Assembly (NCBI RefSeq): GCF_003752025.1
Contig: NZ_RJKR01000013.1
Location: 62,001 to 126,000 of the forward strand
Source: Curtobacterium sp. PhB115
GTDB lineage: Bacteria; Actinomycetota; Actinomycetes; Actinomycetales; Microbacteriaceae
DNA: 64,000 nt
Reading direction: 5' to 3'
A program made the position numbers and the translations under genes. Shown in pieces: positions 42,492-51,103 of the stretch. How positions within the stretch are numbered: the stretch's first letter is position 1; each line of letters opens with the position of its first letter. The notes beneath the pieces were generated by a model. It had not been told where the DNA came from. It worked only from the letters and a program-made list of their open reading frames with translations, and did no database searches.

Positions 42492-43441
42492 GGCTGGGCT
42501 GACCCTCTGCTCTCGGTGTAGATCGACAGCACGACGTCCTCGAGGTCGGGTTCGGCAACTGTCAGATCCAGGACCTCCAGCGGCGAGATCGCTTGGAGAA
42601 ACGCACCGACTTCACCCTCAATTGATCCGGTCACGGTTGTCATCTCGTCGGTGCGGTGGGTGCCGTCAGTGCCGTCGGCACTGACGACGGTGACCCCGCC
42701 CCGGCTACGGAGACGTCCGATCAACGTTGCCGCTTCGGACGTCCGGACCCCGACTGCGAATCGGCGGCGGGCACGAGCTCGAAGTGCGTCGACCGTCGAC
42801 TGGACGATCAGGCGCCCGCTGCGGAGGACGGCGACGTCGTCGGCGACGTGTTGCACCTCGCTCAACACGTGCGACGACAGGAAGATGGTCGCGCCACGAG
42901 CGCGGTGTTCTCGGACGAGCGCCGCGAACTCCCGTTGCGCGAGCGGATCAAGCCCGCTCGTCGGTTCGTCAAGGATGAGCAATGGCGGCGCGGCGGCGAA
43001 GGCTTGAATGAGCGCAAGCTTCTGCCGGTTCCCCTTCGACAACGCTCGCGCCCGTCGTGTCAGGTCCACGTCGAATCGCTCCGCGAGGTCACGGATCGCG
43101 TGCGCCGGCACCGGTCCCGAAAGTCGGGTGAGGGCAGTGAGCACCTGTTCGCCGGTGCCATGTCGGGCGAGGAGCACCTCGCCGGGGACGAAGCCGATTT
43201 TGCGGCGGAGTTCGGTTCCACCCTCGGACGGGTGGATCCCGAAGACGCTAACGGAACCGCTCGTGGGCCGGGCGAGATCGAGTAGGACTCGCATGAGGGT
43301 GGTCTTCCCCGCGCCGTTCGGGCCGATCAGTCCGCACACGGTGCCGGCACGCACCCGAAGGTCCAGCCCGTCGAGCGCCGCCGTCCGCCCGTATCGTTTC
43401 GTTAGCTGACGGGCGGTGATTGCATCTCTGTTGTCCGCCAT
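42488..43441 (-). CDS. ABC-2-type transporter ATP-binding protein
   Basis: The 317-residue ATPase has Walker A GPNGAGKTT, signature LSKGNRQKL, Walker B LLILDEPTSGLD, and the H-switch SSHVLSE. Its C-terminal ~90 residues (DUF4162-like: FAVGVRTSEAATLIGRL...VGAFLQAISPLEVLDLTVAEPDLEDVVLSIY) are typical of drug/lipid exporters. MADNRDAITARQLTKRYG was taken as the start. No ribosome-binding site is evident. Confidence 0.9.
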   Translation of the reverse strand: MADNRDAITARQLTKRYGRTAALDGLDLRVRAGTVCGLIGPNGAGKTTLMRVLLDLARPTSGSVSVFGIHPSEGGTELRRKIGFVPGEVLLARHGTGEQVLTALTRLSGPVPAHAIRDLAERFDVDLTRRARALSKGNRQKLALIQAFAAAPPLLILDEPTSGLDPLAQREFAALVREHRARGATIFLSSHVLSEVQHVADDVAVLRSGRLIVQSTVDALRARARRRFAVGVRTSEAATLIGRLRSRGGVTVVSADGTDGTHRTDEMTTVTGSIEGEVGAFLQAISPLEVLDLTVAEPDLEDVVLSIYTESRGSAQP

Positions 43442-43523
43442 GGTCGTCAGCGGAGGATGCGCAGTGTGCGCGGGGACTGTTCGAGCACACGAACCGCGGC
43501 GCCGCACGCGACGACAATGTCGG

Positions 43524-44957
43524 TCATGTTGTGTTCCGTTCGCGGCGCGGGTCGGTGTACTGCTTCACGGCTGCGATGACATCGGTAAGCCCCTGCTTTG
43601 CGTCGCTGAAGAGCATGCCGGTTCGGGGTCCGGTGAAGAGCTCGTTGCTGATGCCGGCATAGCCGGGCGCCATCGACCGTTTGATTACGACGACTGCTCT
43701 GGCTGTATCAACGTTGAGGATCGGCATCCCGGACACGGCGTTCCCGGTTCGGCGTGCTGCGGGGTTCGTGACGTCGTTCGCACCGACGACGAGGGCAACG
43801 TCACAGGTCGAGAACGCGGCGTTCGCGTCGTCGAGTTGCATCATCTGCTCGTAGGGGACGTCCACTTCGGCGAGCAGGACGTTCATATGGCCGGGCATTC
43901 GTCCGGCGACGGGGTGAATCGCGTACGCGACGTGGACGCCGTGCGCTGTGAGGAGCGCCGCGAGTTCGGCGAGTTCGTGCTGGGCGCGGCCCGCGGCGAG
44001 GCCGTAGCCGGGGACGATGATGACATTCGACGCGTAAGCGAGTTGGATCGCGACGTCGTCGGCGTTCACAGCGTGGACGTTCTCCGTCGCCGTGTTGGGC
44101 GCCGTGGGTGCTGCCGTCGTCGCGCCGAACCCGCCGGTCATGACCGCGAGGACGGAACGGTTCATCGCCGACGCCATCGCGAGCGTCAACGTGGTGCCAG
44201 CCGCGCCGACAAGAGCGCCGGCGATGATCATCGCCTGCACGTCGAGCGCGAAACCGGCCATCGCGACCGCGAGGCCGGTGAACGCGTTGAGCAGGGAGAC
44301 GACAACTGGTGCGTCGGCTCCGCCGATCGGGAGGACGAGGAGCACGCCGAACGCGCACGCACCGATGGCCGTGACCCCAAGCGCGATCCCCGTCGCAGGT
44401 CCGGCGATCAGTGTCACCGCACCCGCTACCGTGATGACGGCGACGCCAAGCAGCAGCAGTCGGCCGCCGGGGATTCGGATTGACCGGCCGGGGACGATGC
44501 CCTGCAGTTTGCCGGCTGCGATGATCGAACCGGTGAAGGTCGCACCACCGATGAGTAGGTCAAGCGCGACCGGTATCCCGGTGACGAGCGGCATCCGAAG
44601 CGTCCCCGGCGCGCCGACGACCGCGACGATGCCGAGGACCGCTGCGGCTCCGCCACCGACGGCGTTGAAGAGGCTCACCAGCTGCGGCACGGACGTCATC
44701 TCGACCTGGCGCGCACCGACGGCGCCAGCAGCGCCGCCGACCGCTAGACCAATGCCGAGCGCTGTCCAACCGTCGAGGGTGCCCCCGGCGGTGCTGGCGG
44801 TGATCAGGGCTGTGATGATGACGAGAGCCATTCCGGCGGCGGATAGGGCGTTGCCGCTGCGTGCGGTGCCGGGGGTGCGCATGCGGTGCAGCCCGATGAT
44901 GAACGCGATCGCGCCGATCATCGCGGCGACGGTGGACGTGACAGCTGCGGGGCTCAT
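43524..44957 (-). CDS. pntB: NAD(P) transhydrogenase subunit beta
   Basis: A 477-residue membrane protein with about nine N-terminal helices (residues ~8-255) and a C-terminal NADP(H)-binding domain (~295-475): VIIVPGYGLAAGRAQHELAELAALLTAHGVHVAYAIHPVAGRMPGHMNVLLAEVDVPYEQ and CDVALVVGANDVTNPAARR. It uses the proton gradient to reduce NADP+ with NADH, or the reverse. Its ATG overlaps the stop of the alpha-2 gene. It is the last gene of a five-gene operon. Confidence 0.95.
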   Translation of the reverse strand: MSPAAVTSTVAAMIGAIAFIIGLHRMRTPGTARSGNALSAAGMALVIITALITASTAGGTLDGWTALGIGLAVGGAAGAVGARQVEMTSVPQLVSLFNAVGGGAAAVLGIVAVVGAPGTLRMPLVTGIPVALDLLIGGATFTGSIIAAGKLQGIVPGRSIRIPGGRLLLLGVAVITVAGAVTLIAGPATGIALGVTAIGACAFGVLLVLPIGGADAPVVVSLLNAFTGLAVAMAGFALDVQAMIIAGALVGAAGTTLTLAMASAMNRSVLAVMTGGFGATTAAPTAPNTATENVHAVNADDVAIQLAYASNVIIVPGYGLAAGRAQHELAELAALLTAHGVHVAYAIHPVAGRMPGHMNVLLAEVDVPYEQMMQLDDANAAFSTCDVALVVGANDVTNPAARRTGNAVSGMPILNVDTARAVVVIKRSMAPGYAGISNELFTGPRTGMLFSDAKQGLTDVIAAVKQYTDPRRERNTT

Positions 44958-45268
44958 CGTGCCGGTGTCGTGGAGACGGCTGGTCGCGGCACGGGACGGA
45001 ACATCTCGAGCATCCGGTCGGTGACGATGTATCCGCCGACAACGTTAGCGGCTGCGAACGCGGCTGCAAGGCCGATGAGCAGGACCTCGGTGAGGCTGTC
45101 CGCAGTCGGGACGACGACGATCGCACCGACGATGACAACGCCGTGGACTGCGTTGGCGCCGGACATCATCGGGGTGTGCAGGGTTGCGGGGACCTTGCCG
45201 ATCACTTCGAATCCGACGAGCACGGCGAGGATGAACACCATGGCGTTGTTCAGCAGGGTTTCGCTCAT
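44954..45268 (-). CDS. pntAB: NAD(P) transhydrogenase subunit alpha, membrane part (PntAB/alpha-2)
   Basis: A 104-residue membrane protein: MVFILAVLVGFEVIGKVPATLHTPMMSGANAVHGVVIVGAIVVV plus two further helices ending NVVGGYIVTDRMLEMF. The VPxxLHTPLMSxxNAIxG motif is diagnostic of the alpha-subunit membrane part. Here it is separate from the NAD-binding part, as in Rhodospirillum-type three-gene enzymes. Confidence 0.95.
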   Translation of the reverse strand: MSETLLNNAMVFILAVLVGFEVIGKVPATLHTPMMSGANAVHGVVIVGAIVVVPTADSLTEVLLIGLAAAFAAANVVGGYIVTDRMLEMFRPVPRPAVSTTPAR

Positions 45269-46452
45269 GAGGATCGCCCTTCCTGGGTTGAGACGAGCTC
45301 GGCAAGCCGCGGGTCGGTGATGCGGCCGTCATGGGCGATGACGATCGCGTGGAGAAGCTCGTCGGGTGCGTCAAGCCGGAGGACCGCGTCGGGAGCGATT
45401 GTCCGGATCGTTGCGACGATGTTCCGTCCGTACATTTGGCTTGCTGACACGGGAAGCCCTGCTGCCGCGTCACCGTCTCCGATGATCACCACGCCGTTCG
45501 AGGTGGTGCGCTGTTCGCCGTCGGAACTGCCCTCGACGTTGCCGCCGAGCGCGCCCGCTGCCAGGTCGACGCACACCGACGCTGGCGCCATCCGTGCAAG
45601 CGTTTCGTGGGTGACGAGGACTGGGGGAGGGCCGCCGGGAACCCGTGCAGTGGCGACGACGACGTCTGCCTCGGCACATGCGTCGGCGAGTTCACGTTGC
45701 TGCCGGTCCGTCTCGGTGGCGGCCATGCTTCGCGCGTATCCACCTGCTCCGGCCGCGTTGATGGTACTAGCGAGAAACTTCGCCCCAAGCGCTTCAACTT
45801 CGCCGCGGCTCGTCGGACGGACGTCGTAGCCGGTGACGACCGCGCCGAGGCGCTTCAGGGTGGCGATTGCTTGCAGTCCGGCGACGCCTGCGCCGAGGAC
45901 GAGCGCCTGGGCAGGGCGGGCGGTTCCTGCAGCTGTGGTCATCATCGGCAGGTACCGGCCGAGCGCCTGCGCCGCGATGAGCGCCGCCCGGTACCCGGCG
46001 GCGGACGACTGCGAGCTCAGCGCGTCGAGGGTCTGCGCCCGGCTGAGCGTTCGTGGAAGCGCGTCAAGTGCGATGACGCTGATTCCGCGCACCGCAAGGT
46101 CACCGACGACCTCCGGACGTGCGAACGGGTTCAGCAGGCCGATGATCACCTGGCCGGCGTGTAGATGCTGAATCACGGAACCGGTCGGTGCGTGCAGGAG
46201 CGCCAAGATGTTGGCACGTTCGACGATGACAGCCCCCGCATGAATCTCCGCACCGGCGCGTTCCAACTCGGTGTCCGGAGCGGCTGCCTGGTTCCCGGCT
46301 CCGGTTTCCATGAGGACGGTGTGGCCGTCGGTGACGAGGGCACGGACGGCTCCGGGATCAAGGGCGATCCGATGTTCTCGCTCCGTGGTTTCGTCGAGGA
46401 CGCCGACGACCAACCCGTGGTGGTCCTCCACGTGCGGCGTCTCAGCGTTCAC
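45265..46452 (-). CDS. pntAA: NAD(P) transhydrogenase subunit alpha, NAD-binding part (PntAA/alpha-1)
   Basis: The 395-residue soluble subunit has the alanine-dehydrogenase/PntA fold: VGVLDETTEREHRIALDPGAVRALVTDGHTVLMETGAG at the start, LSRAQTLDALSSQSSAAGYRAALIAAQALGRYLPMMTTAAGTARPAQALVLGAGVAGLQAIATLKRLGAVVTGYDVRP (NAD-binding GAGVAG, followed by Asp). It overlaps the SPFH gene upstream and the alpha-2 gene downstream by 4 bp each. Confidence 0.94.
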   Translation of the reverse strand: MNAETPHVEDHHGLVVGVLDETTEREHRIALDPGAVRALVTDGHTVLMETGAGNQAAAPDTELERAGAEIHAGAVIVERANILALLHAPTGSVIQHLHAGQVIIGLLNPFARPEVVGDLAVRGISVIALDALPRTLSRAQTLDALSSQSSAAGYRAALIAAQALGRYLPMMTTAAGTARPAQALVLGAGVAGLQAIATLKRLGAVVTGYDVRPTSRGEVEALGAKFLASTINAAGAGGYARSMAATETDRQQRELADACAEADVVVATARVPGGPPPVLVTHETLARMAPASVCVDLAAGALGGNVEGSSDGEQRTTSNGVVIIGDGDAAAGLPVSASQMYGRNIVATIRTIAPDAVLRLDAPDELLHAIVIAHDGRITDPRLAELVSTQEGRSS

Positions 46453-47312
46453 GGGCGGACCGGCAACGTGTCGGCGACCACCGTCGGTGAGGTCGGCAGG
46501 AGCGTCGCACGGGCTCCGGTCATGCGGTCAGCTCCACTGGTTTCATGTTCGATGAACCGACCGAGTTCGCTGATCGTGCTCATCAGCGGAGCGGGGAACA
46601 CCACCGTGGTGTTCTTATCAACCCCGAGTTCAATCAGCGTCTGCAGGTTCCGAAGTTGCAAGGCAAGCGGGTGCGCCATCATCGTGTCCGAGGCGTTGCC
46701 GAGCGCGGCGGCCGCCATCGACTCGCCCTCCGCGGCGATGATCTTCGCGCGCTTTTCCCGTTCCGCTTCGGCTTGACGTGCCATTGCCCGTTTCATCGAT
46801 TCGGGAAGCTGGATGTCTTTGAGTTCGACGAGGGTGACTTCGATGCCCCACTCGACCGTTGTGACGTCGAGTACGGACCGTATGCCAGCGTTGATGGTGT
46901 CGGTCTCGGCGAGCGTCTCGTCGAGGGTGTGCTGCCCGACGACCTTCCGCAGGGTGGTCTGCGCGATCTGGTTGATCGCGGCGGCCACGTTTTCGATCTG
47001 GACGACGGATTTCACTGCGTCGACGACGTGGAAGTAGGCCACAGCGGAGATGTCGACACTGACATTGTCCTTCGTGATGATGCCCTGCGATTGGATGGGC
47101 ATGGTCACTGTCCGCAGGTTCACTTTTCGTAGCCGGTCAACGATTGGGATGATCGCGGTCAGTCCAGGTTCCCTGACGCGGGCAACCCGCCCAAATCGGA
47201 ACACGACACCCTTCTCGTACTGTGTGACGACGTGCAACGACATGGCTGCGGCGATGATGAGCAGCAGGGCGAGGAGCGCGGCGAGGGTGAGAGCGAGCGC
47301 GGTGGCGGTCAT
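46449..47312 (-). CDS. SPFH/band-7 (slipin/stomatin-like) membrane protein
   Basis: The 287-residue protein has an N-terminal membrane hairpin (~4-27), then the SPFH domain: SLHVVTQYEKGVVFRFGRVARVREPGLTAIIPIVDRLRKVNLRTVTMPIQSQGIITKDNVSVDISAVAYFHVVD, and a coiled stretch MKRAMARQAEAEREKRAKIIAAEGESMAAAAL. Such proteins form oligomeric membrane platforms. Translational coupling to pntAA-pntAB-pntB suggests it organises or stabilises the transhydrogenase (inference). Confidence 0.9.
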   Translation of the reverse strand: MTATALALTLAALLALLLIIAAAMSLHVVTQYEKGVVFRFGRVARVREPGLTAIIPIVDRLRKVNLRTVTMPIQSQGIITKDNVSVDISAVAYFHVVDAVKSVVQIENVAAAINQIAQTTLRKVVGQHTLDETLAETDTINAGIRSVLDVTTVEWGIEVTLVELKDIQLPESMKRAMARQAEAEREKRAKIIAAEGESMAAAALGNASDTMMAHPLALQLRNLQTLIELGVDKNTTVVFPAPLMSTISELGRFIEHETSGADRMTGARATLLPTSPTVVADTLPVRP

Positions 47313-48439
47313 GGTTGGTCGTACCCGTCGGTTCGGATGAGCACCTTGAGTGCGTCATGTTCAGTGGCGTGCCCGAACACGTCGTAGGCCTCAGCGATGT
47401 GGGCGAAGGTGAACTCGTGCGTGACGAAGTCGTCGACCGGGAGCGTGCCCGCGGCGACGAGGCGGAGCAGCATCGGGAGTGTGTCGGTATTGACCAATCC
47501 CATTGAGATGTCGATGTTTTGAATCCACAACGTCTGCAGCGCGAGCTCCACTGATGTGCCGTGCACGCCGATGTTCGCGACTCGGCCGCCTGGGCGCACC
47601 ATTTCGGTCGTCATTGTGAACGTCGCCGGGGTGCCGACCGCTTCGATGGCGACATCAACGCCGAGACCGTCCGTGGCGGCGAGGACTTGCTTACGCCAGT
47701 CCGGCTCGGACGAATCGACGGTGTCGGTGGCGCCGAAGAGGCTGGCTCGCTCGAGGCGGCTCCGGTCGACGTCGATGGCGACGATCTTTGACGGACCGTA
47801 CAGCCGTGCGGTGGCGACCGCAGCGAGACCGACGGGTCCCGCACCGACGACGGCGACAACATCGCCTGGCCGGACCCGACCGTACTGAACACCGATCTCG
47901 AACCCGGTGGGGAGGATGTCAGAGAGCAGGATCGCTTGCCGGTCCGTGACACTCTCCGGAACCGGGTACAGCGAGCTCTCACCGAATGGGATCCGGACGT
48001 ACTCGGCTTGGGTGCCATCGATGAGGTGACCGAGCACCCATCCAATTCCTGGTGCGCCTTCGTCTGCGAGGCAGTGACTGTAGAGACCCTGTCGACAGAA
48101 GGCGCATCGCCCGCAGGAGCTGATGCAGGAGATGATGACACGGTCCCCTACCGTCAGCTGGGTGACGGCCCCGCCGGCTTCGGTGACGATGCCAACGCCT
48201 TCATGGCCGAGGATCCGGCCCGGCTGCACCGCGGGGACATCGCCCTTCAGAATGTGCCGGTCAGTACCACAAATGGTGGTTGACACCATCCGCACGATCA
48301 CGTCGGTCGGATCGATGATCGTTGGTTTCGGAACCGACCGCCATTCCTTGCGATTCGGTTCGTCGTAGACGAGCGCCATCATCCGAGCATCTGAAGCCGG
48401 AGCTTCCGACGCGTCGGGTGCGCTGAGCGATGTGGTCAT
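47309..48439 (-). CDS. zinc-dependent alcohol dehydrogenase family protein
   Basis: An MDR enzyme of about 376 residues. Catalytic zinc ligands lie in TTICGTDRHIL and GHEGVGIVTEAG, structural zinc cysteines in CISSCGRCAFCRQGLYSHC. VVGAGPVGLAAVATARLYGPSKIVAIDVDRSR is the NAD site. It resembles actinobacterial alcohol/threonine-dehydrogenase-like enzymes. Three in-frame ATGs are possible (48454, 48439, 48382) and none has a clear ribosome-binding site. It is the first gene of the pnt operon, so NADH from alcohol oxidation could feed the transhydrogenase. Confidence 0.88.
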   Translation of the reverse strand: MTTSLSAPDASEAPASDARMMALVYDEPNRKEWRSVPKPTIIDPTDVIVRMVSTTICGTDRHILKGDVPAVQPGRILGHEGVGIVTEAGGAVTQLTVGDRVIISCISSCGRCAFCRQGLYSHCLADEGAPGIGWVLGHLIDGTQAEYVRIPFGESSLYPVPESVTDRQAILLSDILPTGFEIGVQYGRVRPGDVVAVVGAGPVGLAAVATARLYGPSKIVAIDVDRSRLERASLFGATDTVDSSEPDWRKQVLAATDGLGVDVAIEAVGTPATFTMTTEMVRPGGRVANIGVHGTSVELALQTLWIQNIDISMGLVNTDTLPMLLRLVAAGTLPVDDFVTHEFTFAHIAEAYDVFGHATEHDALKVLIRTDGYDQP

Positions 48440-48474
48440 GCCGTGAGCATGCACGCGTCCGTTCTCTGCGTTGC

Positions 48475-48488
48475 AGGTCGAAGGTCAC
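48475..48488. promoter_or_regulatory. weak DevR-like box upstream of the adh-pnt operon
   Basis: The minus-strand reading GTGACCTTCGACCT resembles the devS box (AGGACCTTCGACCCT) and lies 36 bp before 48439. The match is incomplete. Confidence 0.35.
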
Positions 48489-48585
48489 ATCTTCACCTGG
48501 GGCGTACTGCGCGTGCAGTCACCATCCGGCCCGCACCGACTTAGGGACCCCACGCACGAACACCGGCCGCTCAATGACGGTCCTG

Positions 48586-49230
48586 TCAGGAGCGCCGACG
48601 GCTGCCGAGGCCGTGTTCGGCACCGTACACGGCGGCCTGCGTTCGCCGTTCGAAGCCGAGTTTCGCGAGTAGGCCAGATACATAGTTCTTCACCGTCTTC
48701 TCCGCGAGCCCGAGACGGTCGCCGATCTGCCGGTTCGTGAGACCGCCGGCAATGAGTTCAAGGACCTGCCGTTCGCGGAGGGTCAGCTCCGCGACGTCGT
48801 CAGGGACGTCTTTGGTCAACCGTTCGACCGTCACTGGAACGGTCGCCGCGGGCAGGAGACGACGACCGGCGGCGACGCGTCGAATGTCGTCGACGAGCGT
48901 TTGACCCCGGATGTCTTTCACGACGTAACCCGCGGCCCCGGCGAGGATCGCAGCTTGCATTGCCCGGTCGTCGTCGTAGGCGGTGAGCATCAGACACACG
49001 ATGTCCGGGAAGGCCGAGCGGACCGACCGGCAGGCGTCGATGCCGCTACCGTCGGGCAGTCGCACGTCAAGCACGACGACGTCTGGAAGTGTTGCGGCGA
49101 CCCGACCGACCGTGTCGCGCACGGTCCCCGCTTCCCCCACCACTTCGAGGTCAGGCTCAGCGTCGATGAGGTCTGCGACTCCGCGGCGCACGATTTCGTG
49201 GTCATCTACAAGGAAGACTCGGGTCGTCAT
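48586..49230 (-). CDS. devR: NarL/LuxR-family response regulator, DevR/DosR-like
   Basis: A 214-residue regulator: the receiver domain has VFLVDDHEIVRRGVADLIDAEPDLEVVGEAG, the phospho-acceptor Asp55 (VVVLDVRLPDGSG) and the lysine of YVVKDIRG. The C-terminal LuxR-type helix-turn-helix reads LTLRERQVLELIAGGLTNRQIGDRLGLAEKTVKNYVSGLLAKLGFERRTQAA, close to mycobacterial DevR/DosR as recalled. Its start overlaps the kinase stop by 4 bp. It is the best candidate to bind the GGGNC-N4-GNCCC boxes found across this island; the symbol is by analogy. Confidence 0.85.
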   Translation of the reverse strand: MTTRVFLVDDHEIVRRGVADLIDAEPDLEVVGEAGTVRDTVGRVAATLPDVVVLDVRLPDGSGIDACRSVRSAFPDIVCLMLTAYDDDRAMQAAILAGAAGYVVKDIRGQTLVDDIRRVAAGRRLLPAATVPVTVERLTKDVPDDVAELTLRERQVLELIAGGLTNRQIGDRLGLAEKTVKNYVSGLLAKLGFERRTQAAVYGAEHGLGSRRRS

Positions 49231-50936
49231 CGGTGCTCCGTTGCTTCGGGGTTGACGGGGGCGACCCACACGACGCGGGTTCCTCCGGTTGGGCGTTCTT
49301 CGAGCTCGTACGCACCGCCGCGGAGTCTGGCCCGGGCTGCGAGATTAGCGGTGCCGCTCCGCCGACTGCGGTCGCCCGGACCGGGACCGTCGTCCTCGAC
49401 GACGACACGGACCGTGTCGTCGCTCACCGCGACGTCGATTCGGCAACTCGCCTCCGGCGCATGGCGGGCCACGTTCGCGAGGGATTCGCGGACGACCGCC
49501 GTCACGTCGAGCGCGAGGTCTCCGGTCAGGATGGTGTCGACCGGTCCGGTGAAGGCGATTCGCGGAGGCGTCGTCAGTGCGGGGCTGAGCTCAGCAACGA
49601 TGTCGAGTAGTCGATCGCGGGTGGAACGAGGGCCATGGCGTTCCGGCGTTCCGAGGGCGAACACTGCCGTTCGAATCTCACCGATCGCCTCGTCGATGGT
49701 GGTGATCTGCGCGTCAATGCGGTCGCGGAGCTCCTCGGGCGCGCGCTGCGCAGTGGCTTGGAGTGAGAGCCCCGCGGCAAACAAACGTTGGATGACATGG
49801 TCGTGCAGGTCGCGGGCGATGCGGCTGCGATCATCGGCACGCTCGAGCAGCCGTCGGTCCTTCCGCCCGCGTGCGACCGCAAGCGCGACGCTGGTTTGCC
49901 GCCCGAACTCGTCTGCCATCTCGACCTCCAATCCGGAGAACGGCCGAGCTTCAGGTGCGCGGGAGATCAGAAGCGCTCCAAGCGGTGCGCTCCCATCACG
50001 AAGCGGGACAGCGAGTGTGGGGCCGAGCGGCGGCGCCCACTCGTAGCTGGGCAGGTTTGCGCCCGTCGGATCGGTGATCACCGACCCTGTCGCCATCGCT
50101 CGGGCGGCCAGCGAACCGGCTGCAGGGTACTGGCGGCCTTGCACGCCGGTCGCACCGGTCCCGACTGCCACGGCGACGTGAATCATTTCGGGATCGCTTC
50201 GACGTTCGACGACGCAGACAAGGACCGCGTCGACGAACGCGATAACACGGTCGGCGATGAGGGTGAGGACGTCTTCCAGTGTTTCGTCTCCGACGAGTGC
50301 GGCTGACACTTCGGCGGCGGCTGTGGTCCACCGTTCCCGTTGTCGCACCTCGTCGAACAGTCGCGCGTTATCGATCGCGACGCCGGCGGTGGCGGCAAGG
50401 GCCTCAACGAGCTCTTCATCCTCGTTGGTGAACCGGCCACGGGACGGGTTTGTCAGGTACAGGTTCCCGTAGACGGTGTCGCGAACGCGCACGGGAACGC
50501 CGAGGAACCCCTCCATTGGAGGATGCCCTTCGGGGAAACCCGCAGATCGGGGATCGGCTGCGATCGAGTCGATTTGGATCGCGGTGTGTTCGCGGACAAC
50601 CGCGCCGAGGAGACCCTGGCCTTGCGGTGGGAGGCCCATGCGCGCAACCACCGCCGGATCCATGCCGACGTGAATGAACCGTTCCAGCGTCGTTCCTTCG
50701 GGCGCAATGACGCCGAGCGCGCCGTACTGCGCGCCGACAAGTTCAACGCTTGCGCGCACGACCGCTTGCAAGGTGTCTTCGAGGTCGAGGTGTTCAACGA
50801 TGCGGCGGTTCGCGGTGAGCAGATGCCGAAGCCGGCCCTGCGTGCGGAGCACCGTCTGGGCACGATCGACAAGTTCCTCAATGGTCTGCTCCAAGGCGGA
50901 TCGTGGAGCATCGGGAAAGACGAGATCGTCGGGCAT
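49227..50936 (-). CDS. devS: GAF-domain sensor histidine kinase, DevS/DosS-like
   Basis: A 569-residue soluble kinase with two GAF domains (about 52-200 and 210-360), a HisKA_3 domain (SRIARDLHDHVIQRLFAAGLSLQ, His378) and an ATPase domain (ESLANVARHA, VEDDGPGPGD). This is the DevS/DosS layout. GAF-A has GFPEGHPPMEGFLGVPVRVRDTVYGNLYLTN; its His138 stands where mycobacterial DosS carries its heme-ligating histidine, as I recall the family, so O2/NO/CO sensing is possible. ATG at 50936 has AGGAGGGG upstream. A DevR-like box lies 142 bp upstream. Confidence 0.87.
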   Translation of the reverse strand: MPDDLVFPDAPRSALEQTIEELVDRAQTVLRTQGRLRHLLTANRRIVEHLDLEDTLQAVVRASVELVGAQYGALGVIAPEGTTLERFIHVGMDPAVVARMGLPPQGQGLLGAVVREHTAIQIDSIAADPRSAGFPEGHPPMEGFLGVPVRVRDTVYGNLYLTNPSRGRFTNEDEELVEALAATAGVAIDNARLFDEVRQRERWTTAAAEVSAALVGDETLEDVLTLIADRVIAFVDAVLVCVVERRSDPEMIHVAVAVGTGATGVQGRQYPAAGSLAARAMATGSVITDPTGANLPSYEWAPPLGPTLAVPLRDGSAPLGALLISRAPEARPFSGLEVEMADEFGRQTSVALAVARGRKDRRLLERADDRSRIARDLHDHVIQRLFAAGLSLQATAQRAPEELRDRIDAQITTIDEAIGEIRTAVFALGTPERHGPRSTRDRLLDIVAELSPALTTPPRIAFTGPVDTILTGDLALDVTAVVRESLANVARHAPEASCRIDVAVSDDTVRVVVEDDGPGPGDRSRRSGTANLAARARLRGGAYELEERPTGGTRVVWVAPVNPEATEHR

Positions 50937-51077
50937 CGGCGAGCACCCCTCCTCTGCCAAGTTTCCGCCGAATCTACTCCTCTCGGCACATGCCGCTCCC
51001 GCCACGTTCGGGTTCGCAGCGAGAGCGGCGCTGCTCCGAGCGGATGTGAACGTATGGCGAAACAGCGGCGCACGGGA

Positions 51078-51092
51078 AGGGTCGAAGGTCCT
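51078..51092. promoter_or_regulatory. DevR/DosR-like box upstream of devS (autoregulation candidate)
   Basis: The minus-strand reading AGGACCTTCGACCCT lies 142 bp before the devS ATG, in the 167-bp gap after the Mg-ATPase stop (51104). Confidence 0.6.
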
Positions 51093-51103
51093 ACCGCCGA
51101 TGA

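Noticed and set aside
43473..43486. GGGACTGTTCGAGC upstream of the ABC exporter as a DevR-like box
   Set aside because: The left half-site fits but the right half (CGAGC) does not match GNCCC.
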